A stretch of 64,000 nt of DNA from Moniliophthora roreri (GCA_001466705.2 LATX02000078.1:1164606-1228605), one strand, 5' to 3'. Counted from the stretch's first letter, positions 10,217 through 23,722 are shown. A program made the numbers and translations. Notes: generated by a model not told the origin, from the letters alone.

Positions 10217-11413
10217 TTAGGATAAACGATTTGTGAAGGGACTCACCCTCGCACAACTATAGACATCCTCCACGTAGGTCGAAGCCGCACTATGCACGCC
10301 AGCATTGACAAAGTGCAATTGCCTTCGTCTGGCGCACATTGGCAGTCTCATCGCTAATTCCGATTCATATCTGCCATCCTCATCCATAACTAGCGTAACT
10401 TCGATGAAGTGCGCAGTATGCGCGCTGAAAACCTTGTCCAATGAAGCCCAGTCATATAACTCTGCTAGCTCAAATGAGGACACACGGAGGAGCACATTCT
10501 GCATCTGGCCAAGTCCAGTGGAGGTAGAAAGTATGTCGCGTAGAGTGCGGATGGAGGATGAGCCATTTGAGCTCAAATAGATGTTCTGCAAGGCTGCGTG
10601 TTGGCTCAAATCAAAGACGCCTGTGTAAGAGTCAGTCTGTGTAAAATGAAGTGTTAGGAGTCGCTCACCTGCATTACTGGGGCCTTGATAGAGAAATAGC
10701 ATAAGATCCTTTAACACATCTCTGCATTCGTGAAGATACACTTTCAGGTTGGGGACATTGTCGTCAGTCACCCGGAAGAGAAGCAGAGACGAAACGGTAG
10801 GTACTCTGTTATGTAGGAGTAACCACCGCATTAGAGCCTCTGTTGCAGGGCTCGGGGTATTAAGTTTCAGTTCCTGAACCCTTTTCGGAAGGCAAATCTG
10901 GTATGGGTCTATATCCATATCCTTGTAATGGTCACCAGAGATGTAGACCTTCTCGAGGTCTGGGAATGAACAGATCCAAGCAACATCTTGAGATAGCGAC
11001 CGACGCAGGGAGGTAGTTTCTATCAAGGCCAGATAGGTGATGTTACGGAAGGTGTTCGTGAGTTTCTCCCTGGTAGTTTCCGATACTCGTATGCCGTGGC
11101 AGAAGATCCAGAGTGTGCGGAGGGGAACATAATCCGGTAACACAGCAAGGAAGTCGTCCCACCATTGCGTGTCTACCTCCAAGTGTAGCTCCAATTCTCG
11201 GAAAAAGGGAGCGACTCTGACATATTCCGACGGTGAGGAAAGTAGCTTCTTTGCTGTTGTCGTTGAGATGTTGTAGGCGGAAAAGAGATGGTGTCTGCTC
11301 GCAGGGTACCAAGCTCTGCAAACTAACCCGCATGCCGCAATGGTTGAGACATCCGAATAACAGTGGTCGAGGATGTAGTCTATAATTTCCTGCGGTAAGA
11401 TAGGGATGTGCAT
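10217..11413 (-). CDS. F-box protein, paralogue 2
   Basis: Second member of the tandem F-box pair, probably an SCF adaptor. The N-terminus LPQEIIDYILDHC and CGLVCRAWYPASRHHLF matches paralogue 1 closely, as do RTLWIFCHG, SLRRSLSQDV, FPDLEKVYISG, ATEALMRWLLLHN, FDLSQHAALQNIYLS and LLRVSSFELAE. The frame is open from end to end (398 codons), but 10621-10668 begins GTGAGC and ends TTACACAG on the coding strand. It is 48 bases long, lacks a stop and sits where paralogue 1 has its intron. The mature protein is therefore probably 382 residues. The target is unknown. Confidence 0.8.
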   Translation of the reverse strand: MHIPILPQEIIDYILDHCYSDVSTIAACGLVCRAWYPASRHHLFSAYNISTTTAKKLLSSPSEYVRVAPFFRELELHLEVDTQWWDDFLAVLPDYVPLRTLWIFCHGIRVSETTREKLTNTFRNITYLALIETTSLRRSLSQDVAWICSFPDLEKVYISGDHYKDMDIDPYQICLPKRVQELKLNTPSPATEALMRWLLLHNRVPTVSSLLLFRVTDDNVPNLKVYLHECRDVLKDLMLFLYQGPSNAGERLLTLHFTQTDSYTGVFDLSQHAALQNIYLSSNGSSSIRTLRDILSTSTGLGQMQNVLLRVSSFELAELYDWASLDKVFSAHTAHFIEVTLVMDEDGRYESELAMRLPMCARRRQLHFVNAGVHSAASTYVEDVYSCARVSPFTNRLS

Positions 11414-12002
11414 GTCTTCTTGGGCGAATCAAGGAGAAATTGGTAGCTCCTGCGCCCTAACGCTTTCTGTTAAATAGGAAGCGGAGAAAATCATGGTAGG
11501 CTTACTCGAAAACGTGTCCAGTTCTCCGTTGTTTGCTGTTACCTCGCGTCGATAGCAACAAGCGATCCAATGTCAACATTTTAGCCAGTCCTAGCCCCTC
11601 AATCGTTCGATTCTAAGGATTAAGGAGTGGCTAAAAGTGCACCCGGAAGTCGCCTGATATAGATTCGATATTCGCCGTTGCTGGGTCCAAGAATGGGATG
11701 CCATCGGTCATCATCACACATGCCACGGATTCTGTACCTGGATGACGCCGGGAGATGCGTGGGGAAGAGAACATGAGAGGTGTGGTGTGGTCAAGTTAGC
11801 GGCCAACAAGAGTTGCGTTACAGCTGGCGTCTACACTGGTACGTTTCGGTCGGAAGAATCTAGGTCGGTAAATACTAAGTATGTACACAGGATCCAGAGC
11901 CGTGCGATACAACAAACGGAAAAGAAAATGAATGTGCAAGTACAATACAACGTGAGTATCAAAAATATCTATCCATAGAAGGCAAATTGACGACAAAGGG
12001 AT
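11414..12002. other. Intergenic gap without recognisable gene
   Basis: About 590 bases between F-box paralogue 2 and the helical-repeat gene. The open frames in it (11742-11978 plus, 11796-11996 minus) have no family-like composition. No repeat or RNA gene was seen. Confidence 0.4.
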
Positions 12003-13667
12003 CTAGGATCCTTGATTCCTCCTCGACCACGAAGAGAAACTCAATACCCCAACAACTCCTACAACCACCAATGCAGTTCCGGCACCCACCAATGTGGGGA
12101 TAAACATATACCACGTGTTGTCGATGTCCTCCTCGATTTTGGCGGACTGTTTCCCCAGCAAGACATTGGGTTCCTCTTTTCTTCGCCTCCGAACGGTATC
12201 CTTCGTTCTCGAGATAGCGTGACCCGAGTTCAGCTCGATACATGGCATCTCCAAATCATCCCCGACGTTCAGCTCTGCGGGTGGTGGCATAGCTGGGATA
12301 TCAAGTTCCGGATGTAACACTCGTGCACGCTCGAAGAATCTCGAAGCAGCGACACGATCGCGTCTCCATGCTTGTGTGCCAGTATCAATCGGTTGAGATT
12401 GTAAAGGCATCCTAATCGAGGAAAGACTGAGGGTGGAATGCGAGGAAGAAACAAGAGAAGATGCAGACCCTTCCAGATACAGCATTCCTGCTTCCAAATA
12501 AAGCTGAGCAAGTCCTTTGGCGCCTCCCATACACTGCACATAATACGCCGTACTCCCACGAACCGGATTCTGCGCTTTGTGAGAATGAAGGTTGTAAGAG
12601 ACGTGCATTGGAAGATAGTATGATACGAGCTTCATCGTCGCAGTGGGTGCTCTTGCAAAGTGCCAGGCTCGCCTAAATGAATATATATATATGTAAAGAT
12701 CTTATGCAGGAGGAAGAAAGACGACGCACAAGAAGTATTCGAACGCCTCTTCCTTGTCTTGCCTAACATCAAGCAACTCCAAAGCTATATGTGTCAAACT
12801 TGTTGGATCACAGTTGTACTTGTGTTCAAGCTCGTGGCTAGCGTCAAATATCACCGAATTGTACACAAAGGGTGATATTGATATCGGTACGGGGCCGGAC
12901 ACGAGGTTTGGCCAGATAACAGGATTTTCCTTTACCAGGTGTAGCGTAAGAAGTCGTTCGGTATGGCTGCCATTTAATGAATCCAATGAAGAAAAGGAAG
13001 GTGCTCCCGGTGAGAGTGGTCGTGATGACGCGGCATTCGAGTGGGTCTTCTTTTGGAAGGTAAAACCGCGAAATTCATCTGCGGATGAGATGGAAGGAGA
13101 AGAAAGTGCGGGTGATGGTGAAGAGAGTTCGTCTACGTCAGAGGTATGCCCACTATCCAAAGAAGCAGCAAAGCTGCTCGAAATCTCGGGGTCAGAGACC
13201 AGGGCGTATGAAGATTGTGTGGATGTTGTCGAGGCGGTGGATGTAGTGCGTTCTCTGGCAGACAGTCGGGATGTGCGTGGCTCGAGAAGCCATAAAGAGT
13301 TTGCTATATCGACATTTCCATATAGTCGCCCCTACAAGACAATTAGCTCGGTGTAAATAACATGCTCGCTCACTGCGCACCTTGACTATTGGTGCCTGTC
13401 CTACAATACCAGCAATGATGTAGTTTCGTTCTATAGTCACCTGTGATCACAGGTCAAAAATAAGAACTCTGAACGAGTCAAATACTCACTGAAATGTCCT
13501 CTTCGGTGGCATGGTATGGAACTTTGAGGAGAACTGTGGCCTGAGTTCACACATAAGCTGCTGCTCGACATCCATTCAATACTCAATTCACCTGGTCATG
13601 AGACTAATCCGAGTGAGCAAAGACCTTGGTCCCAAGGATGAAGTGTAAGTTGCATACCTGATGCCAT
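12003..13667 (-). CDS. Helical-repeat (TPR/Sel1-like) protein with C-terminal membrane anchor
   Basis: Function not recognised. The last exons are well supported: 13440-13381, 13331-12730 and 12672-12003, joined by introns of 49, 49 and 57 bases with phases that agree. An upstream exon ends at 13490 (KVPYHATEEDIS, leading into VTIERNYIIAG). The first exon with the ATG at 13667 is tentative. The protein has a beta-rich N-terminal part, a Ser/Thr-rich linker, then paired helices (SLTHIALELLDVRQDKEEAFEYFLRAW, cut short here; AYYVQCMGGAKGLAQLYLEAGMLYLEG) and SRFFERARVLHPELDIP. These resemble TPR or Sel1 solenoids. A single hydrophobic segment (MFIPTLVGAGTALVVVGVVG) near the C-terminus suggests a tail-anchored protein of an internal membrane. 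Related hypothetical proteins are expected across agaricomycetes. Confidence 0.65.
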
Positions 13668-13886
13668 GAGTAGGGTGAATACCGCCACTCGTACGATGAA
13701 TCTGTCGGCATTTAGATGATGAAGGAAAAGAGCAAAATAATTAGCTCAAGCGCATGGCAGAACACACGCGTTTGTGCCGGAGCCGGCATACGTACTCGCA
13801 ACGTACTCAACTCTTGTTCAGTGACTCAAGCAACATAATGCGCAGCCTAGGCCATATGTATAGTGTTATACAGGCGAAATCATGCT

Positions 13887-14918
<1,032 letters not shown>

Positions 14919-15276
14919 CTCTGGATATGATTCTGCGACATGAGATATGCTTTTATAAGTGTTCCCGTCGCGTCACCAGTTCCCGGTTCACAGTCCGGAC
15001 CGTGGACCGGTTGGCGAACAACCCCTGGGCGCCATCAAGACTCAACTTACCGCGTCAGCCCTCAGCAATATAAACCTCGTTAGACTGCAAGTCAAGTCAG
15101 TCTTTAAGCCAGTATATATCGATTGCAAAACTAGATTCCCGCCCGTAGTAATGAAAAGAGAAAACAACAACAGATGTTTGCATAGGGTATACATATGTGA
15201 GCCGGTATAGATGTCGATATAGATGCACAAATAGTCAAGGATGAATGTGTAAACGAAAATGTAATAGAAAACACGA
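14919..15276. other. Intergenic gap
   Basis: About 360 bases between the 5' end of the epimerase gene and the 3' end of the Ser/Pro-rich gene, both on the minus strand. No family-like frame, repeat or RNA gene was seen. Confidence 0.4.
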
Positions 15277-18246
15277 TTACGAGGAACCTTCGCGTTGATT
15301 ATTCCGATTATTAGTGGTAATCTTCTTTATCCTATCCTTCTCTTCCTCCATATGCTGCTTCAACAGTCCGTCTAATCTTCTCCAGTCACCGCGTAACGAC
15401 GTCTGAGACTTGGTGCTACTGCCGCTTGTAGCTTCTGTCGTAGCTGGTCTTCGTGGAGATCGAGCGCCAGAGCCAAATGCGCCAACAGTACTCTCTGTCT
15501 GACGTGTGTACTGGATCAAATCATATGTGGAGGTGAGGGGTCCACGTTGAGTGAAGAAACCCGGTGTATGAGGTGTGTGTTCTACAGGTGATCGTGATTC
15601 TGAAAGCGACGTGGAAGACGATACGTAAGGCGTGGAATGGTTGCCAAGGCGCATGAAAGGAGCACGGGAAGTTGACGGTGGTGACGGAAATGCACTCAGT
15701 GATGGGACTGTACTCGCATTGAGACTGGGAGCATTGTACATTGGTCCGCGCGGAGGAGTACGCGTGTCATCGGCTTCTTCCTCATCTTCGCTGTCAGATG
15801 ACGAGTCGTCAAAATCGATAGAGTCCAGGGCACTCGGTATCGAATCAAAGAATGACGTTAGCGAAGACGGTGGAGGAGCAGAACGAATGGCGGGCGGAGT
15901 AGCGTCGGAAGTTATTTGTAAAGTCAGGTGGTTGGAACTATGGCGATTGTGTGCTGATGTGGAAGGTAGAGGTGGGGTCGTAGGAGGCGGAGCTCGTATT
16001 TCGATTTGTGAAGAAAAAGAAGGACGATGTGGTTCAGTATGAACCGTAGAAATGGACTGAGAGTGTGAATGACCATCTTCCGAGTGAGATCTCTGTTTAC
16101 TGGCATAGGTTGGCTGTGGGGCAATAACACGAGTAAGAGAAGAGGATGTCCGAGGCGGTGGGATCACCATATCCCCATGATCTTCGAAACCCTTTCGTGA
16201 GTGATGTTGGACATGAATGGATGTGGCTGAAGGTGGTGCACTCAGTGCATCATGGAATGCGGAAGTGGTCGGTGATGGCGAATAGTCCGAAACTTGTTCA
16301 GACTTTCTGGACGTGGAACTGGATGCCCTGGGCTCATCGACCGAATATAATGACCGAGAGCTGTGTGTGCCTACATTGCTATCCTGGCTTGATTCTCTCC
16401 GCATGGATAGCAAGGCTGGAGGGGGAGTCATCGTCACACCCTGCCTGCTTGGCTCGTGAGCGTTTTGCAAAAATGGCGATGAAGGCATCCTTCGGATCGC
16501 CGTAACAGATGATGATGGACCCGGTTTCTTGTCGCTAGAAGCTGATGGCAAATCAGTCTGCGATAGAGAGTAAATCGGGTTGATGATTTGCCGCCTGGGA
16601 GGTGGCGAAAGAGGAGTGAGTGGAACAGAGGGCGTTTCTACTCGTGTTAGAACTGGAGAGTCGCGGTGATTGGGGCCAGAAAGCCCACGAGGGCGACTGG
16701 GTGTCAAAGAGCGATCGTTTGGAGAGGAATTGGGTAGCGGCGACAGCGAGCTGTTGTGATCAACGATTGGGTTGCTGATGATTCGTGCTCCAATCCTGGC
16801 ATCTCTGATATCTGCAGACATCGGCGACATTGTACCGGAAGTTGGCGAGGAGAGAATAGCTGACGCCACCGCAGAGTTCAGATTGTCAAATGAATGACCA
16901 ACGGCTGCTTTCAGCAAGTCTTTTCTCCAGTCTTCGTCGAGACTCATGGATCCTCCAGGGCTGAGCGGCGGTGGTAGTCTATCAGCCAACAGTGCAGCAC
17001 CAACCGACTGTTCTACACCTAACCCATGCAGGGCAGATGTCTGGACTGCAAAAGGGTACGTTGACGATGGAGGAGGCAAGTCCACAGAGTCAGTGGGATC
17101 TATCACATCGTCAAAACCTTTCTGTTGAGTATCCTGACGCGCGCCACGCGCTTTCATCTCCTGTTCGGCCTGTTTCGCGGCGCTGACTAGGTCGGACATC
17201 TTCTCCCGAACCACAACGACACGAGACGTGGTTAGTGACGTGGAGGCTGGTGATCTCGGGGCATTCGTGTACAACGGGGAACGCGGTTGGCTCTGATACC
17301 CCGACGTTGTCGTCGAATCAGATGTTGTACGAAGCATCGGGGTCAACGGATCGGGATTAGTGGGAGTCGAAGGTTTAGATTTCGGCTTTCTGAAAAAGTC
17401 AAGAAAGGTGGTTGTCGGTGCTGGCTGCCTTTTCGGTGGTAGTGAGAGTGGTGTAGGAGCAAAATCCGAAGGTTTTGGCTTTGAATGGGCAGGAGGAAGA
17501 AAGTAGCTGTTGTTCACGAGCAGGCGGAGACGGTAAGACACGTCGTCCCCATCAAAACCCTGATATTCGTCGCCGACTATTGGAACGTCCTGGCCGTCGT
17601 TCCCAACTTCGGATCGAGGAGACGGAGGTGAGTCGGTACCCGACGCAGTTGAAGTGGAAGTCGATGGGGGGTATATAGATGATGATGTTATTGTTGGCTG
17701 AGTGAGCACAGAGTCCTGTGTTAGAACTGAATCGCGAACCGATGGGTCGAGGTGAGATAGAGGTACACGATTGAAAGCTGAAGGTAAAGCCTGATAACCT
17801 GCTATCCTTCCAGGCATTGTCGACGACTTAGGTGCCTAAAATTAGCAGGATTAGCGGCACGAACAGTCATAATGTGTCCAAATAGAACTTACTGCAGCAA
17901 TATTCACGCCGCCTGCTACCTGCGAATTATCAGGGGCAGCGGTTTCCAGCAAAGTTCGCGACCGACTCCGATTTGGTATGGTGGGTTCTTCAAGAATTGG
18001 AAGAGGTTCGTCCACTATCTGCTCTTTGCCTAGAATAGAATTAGACTGATCGATAATGGGGTGTGGAACGAGAGCTACGGCGTCGACGTCAGTTTGGTCG
18101 CGTTTTGTAGTGGAACCCCCTGTCATTGTCTTGGATCTACCTCTGGTTCGTGGACGACGAGTGAGACTGACGTTGCTGGAGATGCTGGAATTACTGGGAA
18201 CAGAGCGAAGGGATGGTGGAGATGGCTCTTCCACAGCGTTGCTCAT
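15277..18246 (-). CDS. Large Ser/Pro-rich protein of unknown function
   Basis: Not recognised. Two exons, 18246-17893 and 17835-15277, with a 57-base intron, give 970 residues. The whole chain is rich in Ser, Pro and Thr with many SP/TP pairs (for example SPPSPRSE, PSPTTSAF, LTPLSPPPRRQ), basic patches (RRPRTRGRSKT) and one acidic run (DDSSSDSEDEEEADD). It is thus likely disordered and a target of proline-directed kinases. Only the last about 25 residues (WRRLDGLLKQHMEEEKDRIKK) look like a helix. An ATG at 17817 starts the long exon alone, but the upstream exon joins in phase and has the same composition, so the start at 18246 is preferred. It faces ERG28 across 114 bases. Confidence 0.7.
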
Positions 18247-18360
18247 CGTGGTCAACGACGAGGAGACACCAAAAATGCATTCGGCATGCCGCAATAATTT
18301 CAATTCCGCTGCCCGAAACCTGGCGCTGCTTAGTCATCGACGTCTTTTTTCGATTCAACA

Positions 18361-18985
18361 ATGGGTATCACTGACTGCAAGTGGTTTCTCTCTGTGTAAA
18401 AGCTCTCGTGTTGCTTCACTGATGATATTGAGACAGTTATACCTCAGTCTGAAGGCTGGCTTCCGTCGTGGCAGCTTTTCATTGCTGCAACTTCTCTCTT
18501 CAACACCGTCCAAAATTTTGCTGGTATCAAGTTGACGCGACACCTGTATGGGGGCTCTGCGTTAGGTATCTCTTCTTACTGTATTAGCCGAACCGTGAAC
18601 GCTCACCATAAGCTAGTCAACCCACTCCAAGCAAGGACGTTTGCCATCTGGACCCTTACAACCAGCATCGTTCGAGGATATGCTGCCTACAATCTTCATC
18701 TCAAACCGTCAGTCGGGACTCACTTGGATTTTACGCGTCACTTACCATCCTGTTCCGCCAGAATCTATGACATTGCTCTTCTGACATACCTGCTTGCTTT
18801 TGCTCATTTCACCTCTGAGGTCTTGATCTTCCGGAGTGTCAAATTTACACCTCCATTAATGGCGCCCATGCTAGTAGCCAGTAAGCCTACACTTCCTTCT
18901 GTCGGTTTCAGAAGGCTGATGTCATATTGCAGCGAGTTCGTTAGCATGGATGATCATGCAGTATGACTTCTACGTCAAATCGTGA
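18361..18985 (+). CDS. ERG28: ERG28 ergosterol biosynthesis scaffold
   Basis: Small ER membrane protein that tethers the C-4 demethylation enzymes (ERG25, ERG26, ERG27) in ergosterol synthesis. Five exons (18361-18364, 18437-18565, 18617-18707, 18762-18880, 18933-18985) join to 131 residues. The first exon is only ATG plus one base. Motifs in order: EGWLPSWQLFIAATSLFNTVQNF, cut to its core LFNTVQNF; NPLQARTFAIWT; SIVRGYAAYNLH; IYDIALLTYLLAFAHFTSE; LIFRSVKF; and a C-terminal LAWMIMQYDFYV. The hydrophobic stretches fit the three to four membrane segments and the length fits the family. Introns are 51-72 bases, all GT-AG. Confidence 0.92.
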
Positions 18986-20843
18986 TATTTCGATGCCCAC
19001 CTGTCTTTATACATACTGAATGCATTTGATTCTTGACTTGATGCAAAGCTGGGCCCTGCTCCAATCCGAAGAGAGTCGCAATAATGCACAAGTAGGGCAC
19101 ATCTGCTGACCTTAGCTCGGACCCCAGCAATAACCTTTTCTTGGGATTGACCGTTCACATTCTCAGCAGGAACTTTAGGAACTTGAGGATTTTTTTGACA
19201 ATGTGCCGAGGTTTAAACTCCAACTCCAATTTTGGACCCAACATTGGATGCCGTCGATCCAAGGTGTGATGTCGGTTACAGCGTCCCACCCTTGAAATTG
19301 AAAAGGATGAAGTACGGAAGTATTGTTCTTTTTTAAAAAAAAACAGCATTGACCCGTTTAATACTGATGCTGACAGCCAGAAGATTTCGGCGTCAACGGC
19401 TGGTGCAAAATTAGCCAAAGTCAACGGTCTTTTGCGTCCGTTTCAGCGTGCTTTCGTTCAACTTACCATTTTATCACACATTCTATGAGATTCTATGCGA
19501 ATTCTACGTAACTCTAACCTTCTTCGGCGTACTCATCACGGCTAACATTAGGTGAAATGGGTGAACACTTGCGAGTTTTGGCGTGCTGCACCCAGGACCG
19601 GTGTGGTACACCTTTACGGTTCGTTCCTTTACGTGTCGTGGAAGCCAGCGTGAACGCCATCATGCGCAGCTATTCTTGCATCAGACAAGGCGAAGTATGA
19701 AGGGTCGCGACAAGTATATCCTGATTCTCTGCAACTATAGCATCGATGGAAACGAAGTGTCGGCTTTATTAATTGCCTACTGTCCGACTTCCCCGAAGAA
19801 GAACAGCATAGCAGCTGACAGCCCCGACTCACGACAATACCCTCGGTGGCGGGGAAAGTTCCACATGTGTTCTTCAGGGTGCTCAAGCCGGAGACCTGAA
19901 ATACGGATCATGTTTCTTGGCAGGTCTACTGCATTTAGACTCATGTCGGGTGCCTTCGCCGTCTAGCGTTTACTTTTATGCCCAACGAAGCACCGGTTAC
20001 TGGTGTGATTCAGCAGGTGTTACAGTTTGCCGTGACACACGGAACTCGTCACAAGATTTGGAAGTAGGGCCATTCCGGTAACCTAAAGGAGGAATGCGTC
20101 GTAAGGAATGCTTTTGCGTGTTCTCGTATTGGCACAGCCGAACAAAATCTGGCTGCGCCAGATGACACGAGGATAAACCTCTGCTGAACTTGTCGAAGTT
20201 GTTCGCGCCATCGATGCATCAGACATCTGGCCGAATCAAGAAGATCATTGGTGGAAAGAACTCGCGAGTTTTTTTTTTTTTTCCTTTGCTCGGAATGTGC
20301 CGACGTTAGCTCCGGGGCGGATGAGTCTTGAGCTTGAGGCTTTCAAGTGCCCTCTGACCCGTTCATGACACCTTTTCGAGCAATGGATTAGGGCACAAAA
20401 CCGGGGTCAAAACCGGGGTAAATTGGGGTAATTGGCTTCAGACATCCATCCAACGTTCATCCCCGGTTGTTTAACGGCGGTACGTTCGGCATGTCCTCGA
20501 TCCGCGTTCGAAGGAACTCAATTTAGTTGTTTTCTGATAGTAACCCGCTCTTTTGAGAGTAAAAGTGGGAAAGTGCGGCAAGGAAACGTACAACAAAGGT
20601 TATAAGGTGTAAGCGAGCACATGAGAACAAGGACGTGGACAGTGAAATCATACCGTTGAAAACGAACATACTATGTGGATCATTATTGACAAAAAAGGCG
20701 ATTGCTTCGGCTCTTCTAATAATGCCGCAATGTGCGGCAATTGACTCACGTGGTGCACCGCCTTTGGCACAAGAATTTAAAGTCTCTGCATCTTGATCGC
20801 TTACCATTCCCGCTCAAGCTCTCAAGATTCACTCCCAACATTC
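18986..20843. other. 1.9 kb without recognisable gene
   Basis: Unusually long gap for this window. Both strands hold several short open frames (for example 19583-19966 plus and 19155-19424 minus), but none has family-like sequence or spliceable neighbours. A homopolymer of T lies at about 20269-20282. GGGGTAA-type short repeats lie at 20399-20430. No tRNA-like fold, transposase or terminal repeat was found. Confidence 0.4.
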
Positions 20844-23211
20844 ATGACAACTGCTACAACACTTATTGAATATCCTTCCGAAATCCTCTCTCGAATCTGT
20901 TCGCATATATATTCTGCATGTCTCCCTGCCCTCCCATCGCAATCCTCCCTGGACCCGTTGTTTGTCTCCGAGGTCAACTATGGTGTACCGACATCTCTTC
21001 CGTCTTCTCTACCCCAGAGTCATTGGTCTGAGCAGGCTTCTCGCCAAACACTTGCTACCCTTTGCCTAGTTAACCACGCATGGTACGAAGCTGCGAAACC
21101 CTGGTTGTGGAAGAAGCTCGAAGTGCGTCTACCCCGTACTTGGCTCTCTTTGGTGGATGAAATTGCATGGAATCACGAGGAAGAAACTGTGGATCGCGTC
21201 ATGGAGCAGACCGTCAAGGCAGCGGCAATGGCAGCAGCAATGACGAGACAGCTCGGAAATATGGCCGACAAAGAAGAGGCGCAGAGACTGGAAGAATGTA
21301 TCCTCGATTCTATCGCGATACCCCACGAGGAAGCCAATCCTCCAGACGATGCTATTCCTTTTGAGCTGCTTTCTCCCATGGCTTCCCGGGAACCAAGCCC
21401 AAGACGGTATAGGCCCAAGAGCAAGTCGCCTGCTCGATGGGAACTGGTACGGTCAATCAGTAATGCACTCCAGAACGTCCTCGAGCGAAGGGAACCCGGA
21501 GTCTATGGTGTGTAAAATTTTCTTAATGATATTCCGGAATTATGTTACTGACTCGATGTTAGTACCGACTCCGCATGATCCTAGTCCCGGACGATTTGTC
21601 CAACATCTGGACTTTAATCACTTCCGGACCATTGGAATGCGGCGCTCAGTCGACGAGGGAGTAAACAGTCGATTTGTCACTGGTGACCGAGTGGAGGCCG
21701 TGCTCAAGGTTGGTATTACTCTTAGAATATTTCAAATGCTTACACCTCATTCTTTAGGAAATGCCTAACTTGACAGCATTCGGAGCTACCGAGTATATGG
21801 ATGGTGCCTTGACACTGCCTGTGCTTAAGGAGCTGTTTCTACGGGGATTCCCCTCACGAGGTCGGGGTCGACCTGCCCGCGGTCGCGCCCTGGTGGATCT
21901 TGATGACGCAGAGGAGGACGACCGAGACAGGAGACGACAGTGCAGGGAACTCGAGGCGATCGACTTCACCGGCTGCGTCAGCGCCGTATTTGTCAACGCA
22001 CTGACCGAGTTTGTGACTGCTCATCTCCTCCCTCCCGTTGAATCAGACTGGGGTCGAGGAGATGATGCTCAACGCGAGTTGCGCCGCCTCAGCCTGGAGG
22101 AACCCCTTATTTTCCCCGGAATGCAAAGGCTGGGTCTTCGCGGTGTCAAATCGGTTCTACCCCATATCCTCACCCCTTTCGTACTCTCTTTCCCCTCTTT
22201 GACGCACCTTGATTTGTCCGGTACCCGCGCGACTCCCGACCTCCTTTATGCTCTTGGTGCCTCGACGACGGTTCAGTTGCGTTCTCTGGCACTCGCTCGG
22301 TGTGTCAGATTGACCAGCGAGAGCATCAAGGCTTTTCTCGTCGACTCACCCGTCACCAGTCAGCTGACAGAGCTGAATCTCTACGGGGATGCCACATTCA
22401 ACTCTTCGTTGAACGCGGAAGACCTCATGGTTATCATTCAACGTGCGCCTTGCTTCTTGGACGGTGGACTCGTATACCTCGATCTTTCCAACGCGCCGCT
22501 GAATCAGCAAATACTGGATGCGTGCTCACCTCAACCGAGCCTCCGTTCTTTGGGTTTATCCCATATAACTGACTTGCCTATTCGGGTAGTCGCGGAATTC
22601 GTCAGGATCAAGGCGGTAAACGTCGAAGTCTTGACCCTGGTGGGCACATGTCCTGAGCTTGACTGTGGGTTGCGGCCAGGCGTAGGTAGTGTCCCCACCC
22701 GTGGCTCCACTCGACAGTCGTGTTTGACGCTGCACGCAGCCCTCATTACGCCATTGTGTACGCCACCTCTGTCATTCTCCCTTTCATTAACCCCGGCTCA
22801 AGGTAAACCACCCCCAACCAAATTGAGGGTGATTGAGCTGTCCACAATCATGCTTGGCGGACTTGGTGTTGGGGCCGACAGTTGGAGGATTATTAGGAGC
22901 AAAGGTGGAAGAGGATGGTATGTTGATACTTCGAAAGGTTGGGTCACCGGGCCAAACGAGACCAACAGAGGCTTCTGCTGGAACCTCAAGCATGACCATC
23001 CTCTACGAAACGAACTGCAAAAGCTTTCAGACGCCAATGGAAACGTGAGCAGTGGCGTGGGTTGGCATGCTCGGAAGATGGAGGTATGTTTAGGGCATGG
23101 CTTTGCTTTAATTTTACTCATTCTTTCAATAATCAGGTTCTTCACGGATGTGGAATGCTTGGTCGTGAAGATGGACTCTATGGAGCGGTTAGTTTCGCAT
23201 ATCAAGGATAA
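20844..23211 (+). CDS. F-box / leucine-rich-repeat protein
   Basis: Probable SCF-type adaptor or AMN1-like regulator. Four exons (20844-21507, 21563-21708, 21758-23083, 23137-23211) give about 736 residues. An F-box-like start (IEYPSEILSRI, then LATLCLVNHAWYEAAKPWLWKKLEV) is followed by a charged linker and then LRR-like units in exon 3 (LKELFLRGFP, LTHLDLSGTRATPDLLYAL, LRSLALARCVRLTSESI, LTELNLYGD, LVYLDLSNAPL, LRSLGLSHI). The C-terminus, GGRGWYVDT to GWHARKMEVLHGCGMLGREDGLYGA, is a conserved agaricomycete tail. Between about 22660 and 22805 the frame is open, but its sequence (Ser/Pro/Leu-rich) is unlike the rest, so one or two unresolved introns may lie there. Start at 20844 chosen as the first ATG before the F-box. 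Confidence 0.8.
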
Positions 23212-23722
23212 TGGAATCTACGCAAAGTATATCTCTTTTTTTTTTTTTTTTGCAAAGGGTCAACAGGCGTCAAAATTAACTTATTTTTGAATTTGGATTT
23301 TGCTTTCCATTTTTGTGCAAAGCAATGATATTCTTTACAAGTACATTGTATAGATAACGCATACTTTACCATTTGCCATCAACCTACCTTGCTGTGGAAA
23401 TTTCAATGAATGAAAGCTCGTACTGCCTTGATTCTATCCATTGTTGTCCCTTTGAATGATAAACGAGGGTAAGGAGAGGTGTTGAACGTCGTCATGTCTT
23501 ACGTCTCATTGATCTATAGAGCCGTCAAGGCGCGCGAGGCGCAGCGGTGGCAACCCGCCTGCATGAGGGGTTTCCTTTTTGAGCCTACCGTGACGGGAAC
23601 GTTGATCATGACATTGCCAGTCTATTTTTGTTCATTGGCACATGCTTGGTTCGAAATTCATTCTACAGCTTTTGTACACATACTACCTTTACACAGCCCT
23701 CTCGCTGCAACCTCATAAACCG
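23212..23722. other. Intergenic gap with T homopolymer
   Basis: 3' region of the F-box/LRR gene and 5' region of the calcium antiporter. It starts with a T run at about 23233-23250. No gene, RNA gene or repeat recognised otherwise. Confidence 0.45.

Noticed and set aside
15632..16042. 136-codon plus-strand frame
   Set aside because: Shadow of the Ser/Pro-rich gene on the opposite strand (Gly/Glu-rich mirror).
20480..20525. GTTCGAAGG segment resembling a tRNA T-loop
   Set aside because: No acceptor stem, D-arm or anticodon arm could be formed around it.
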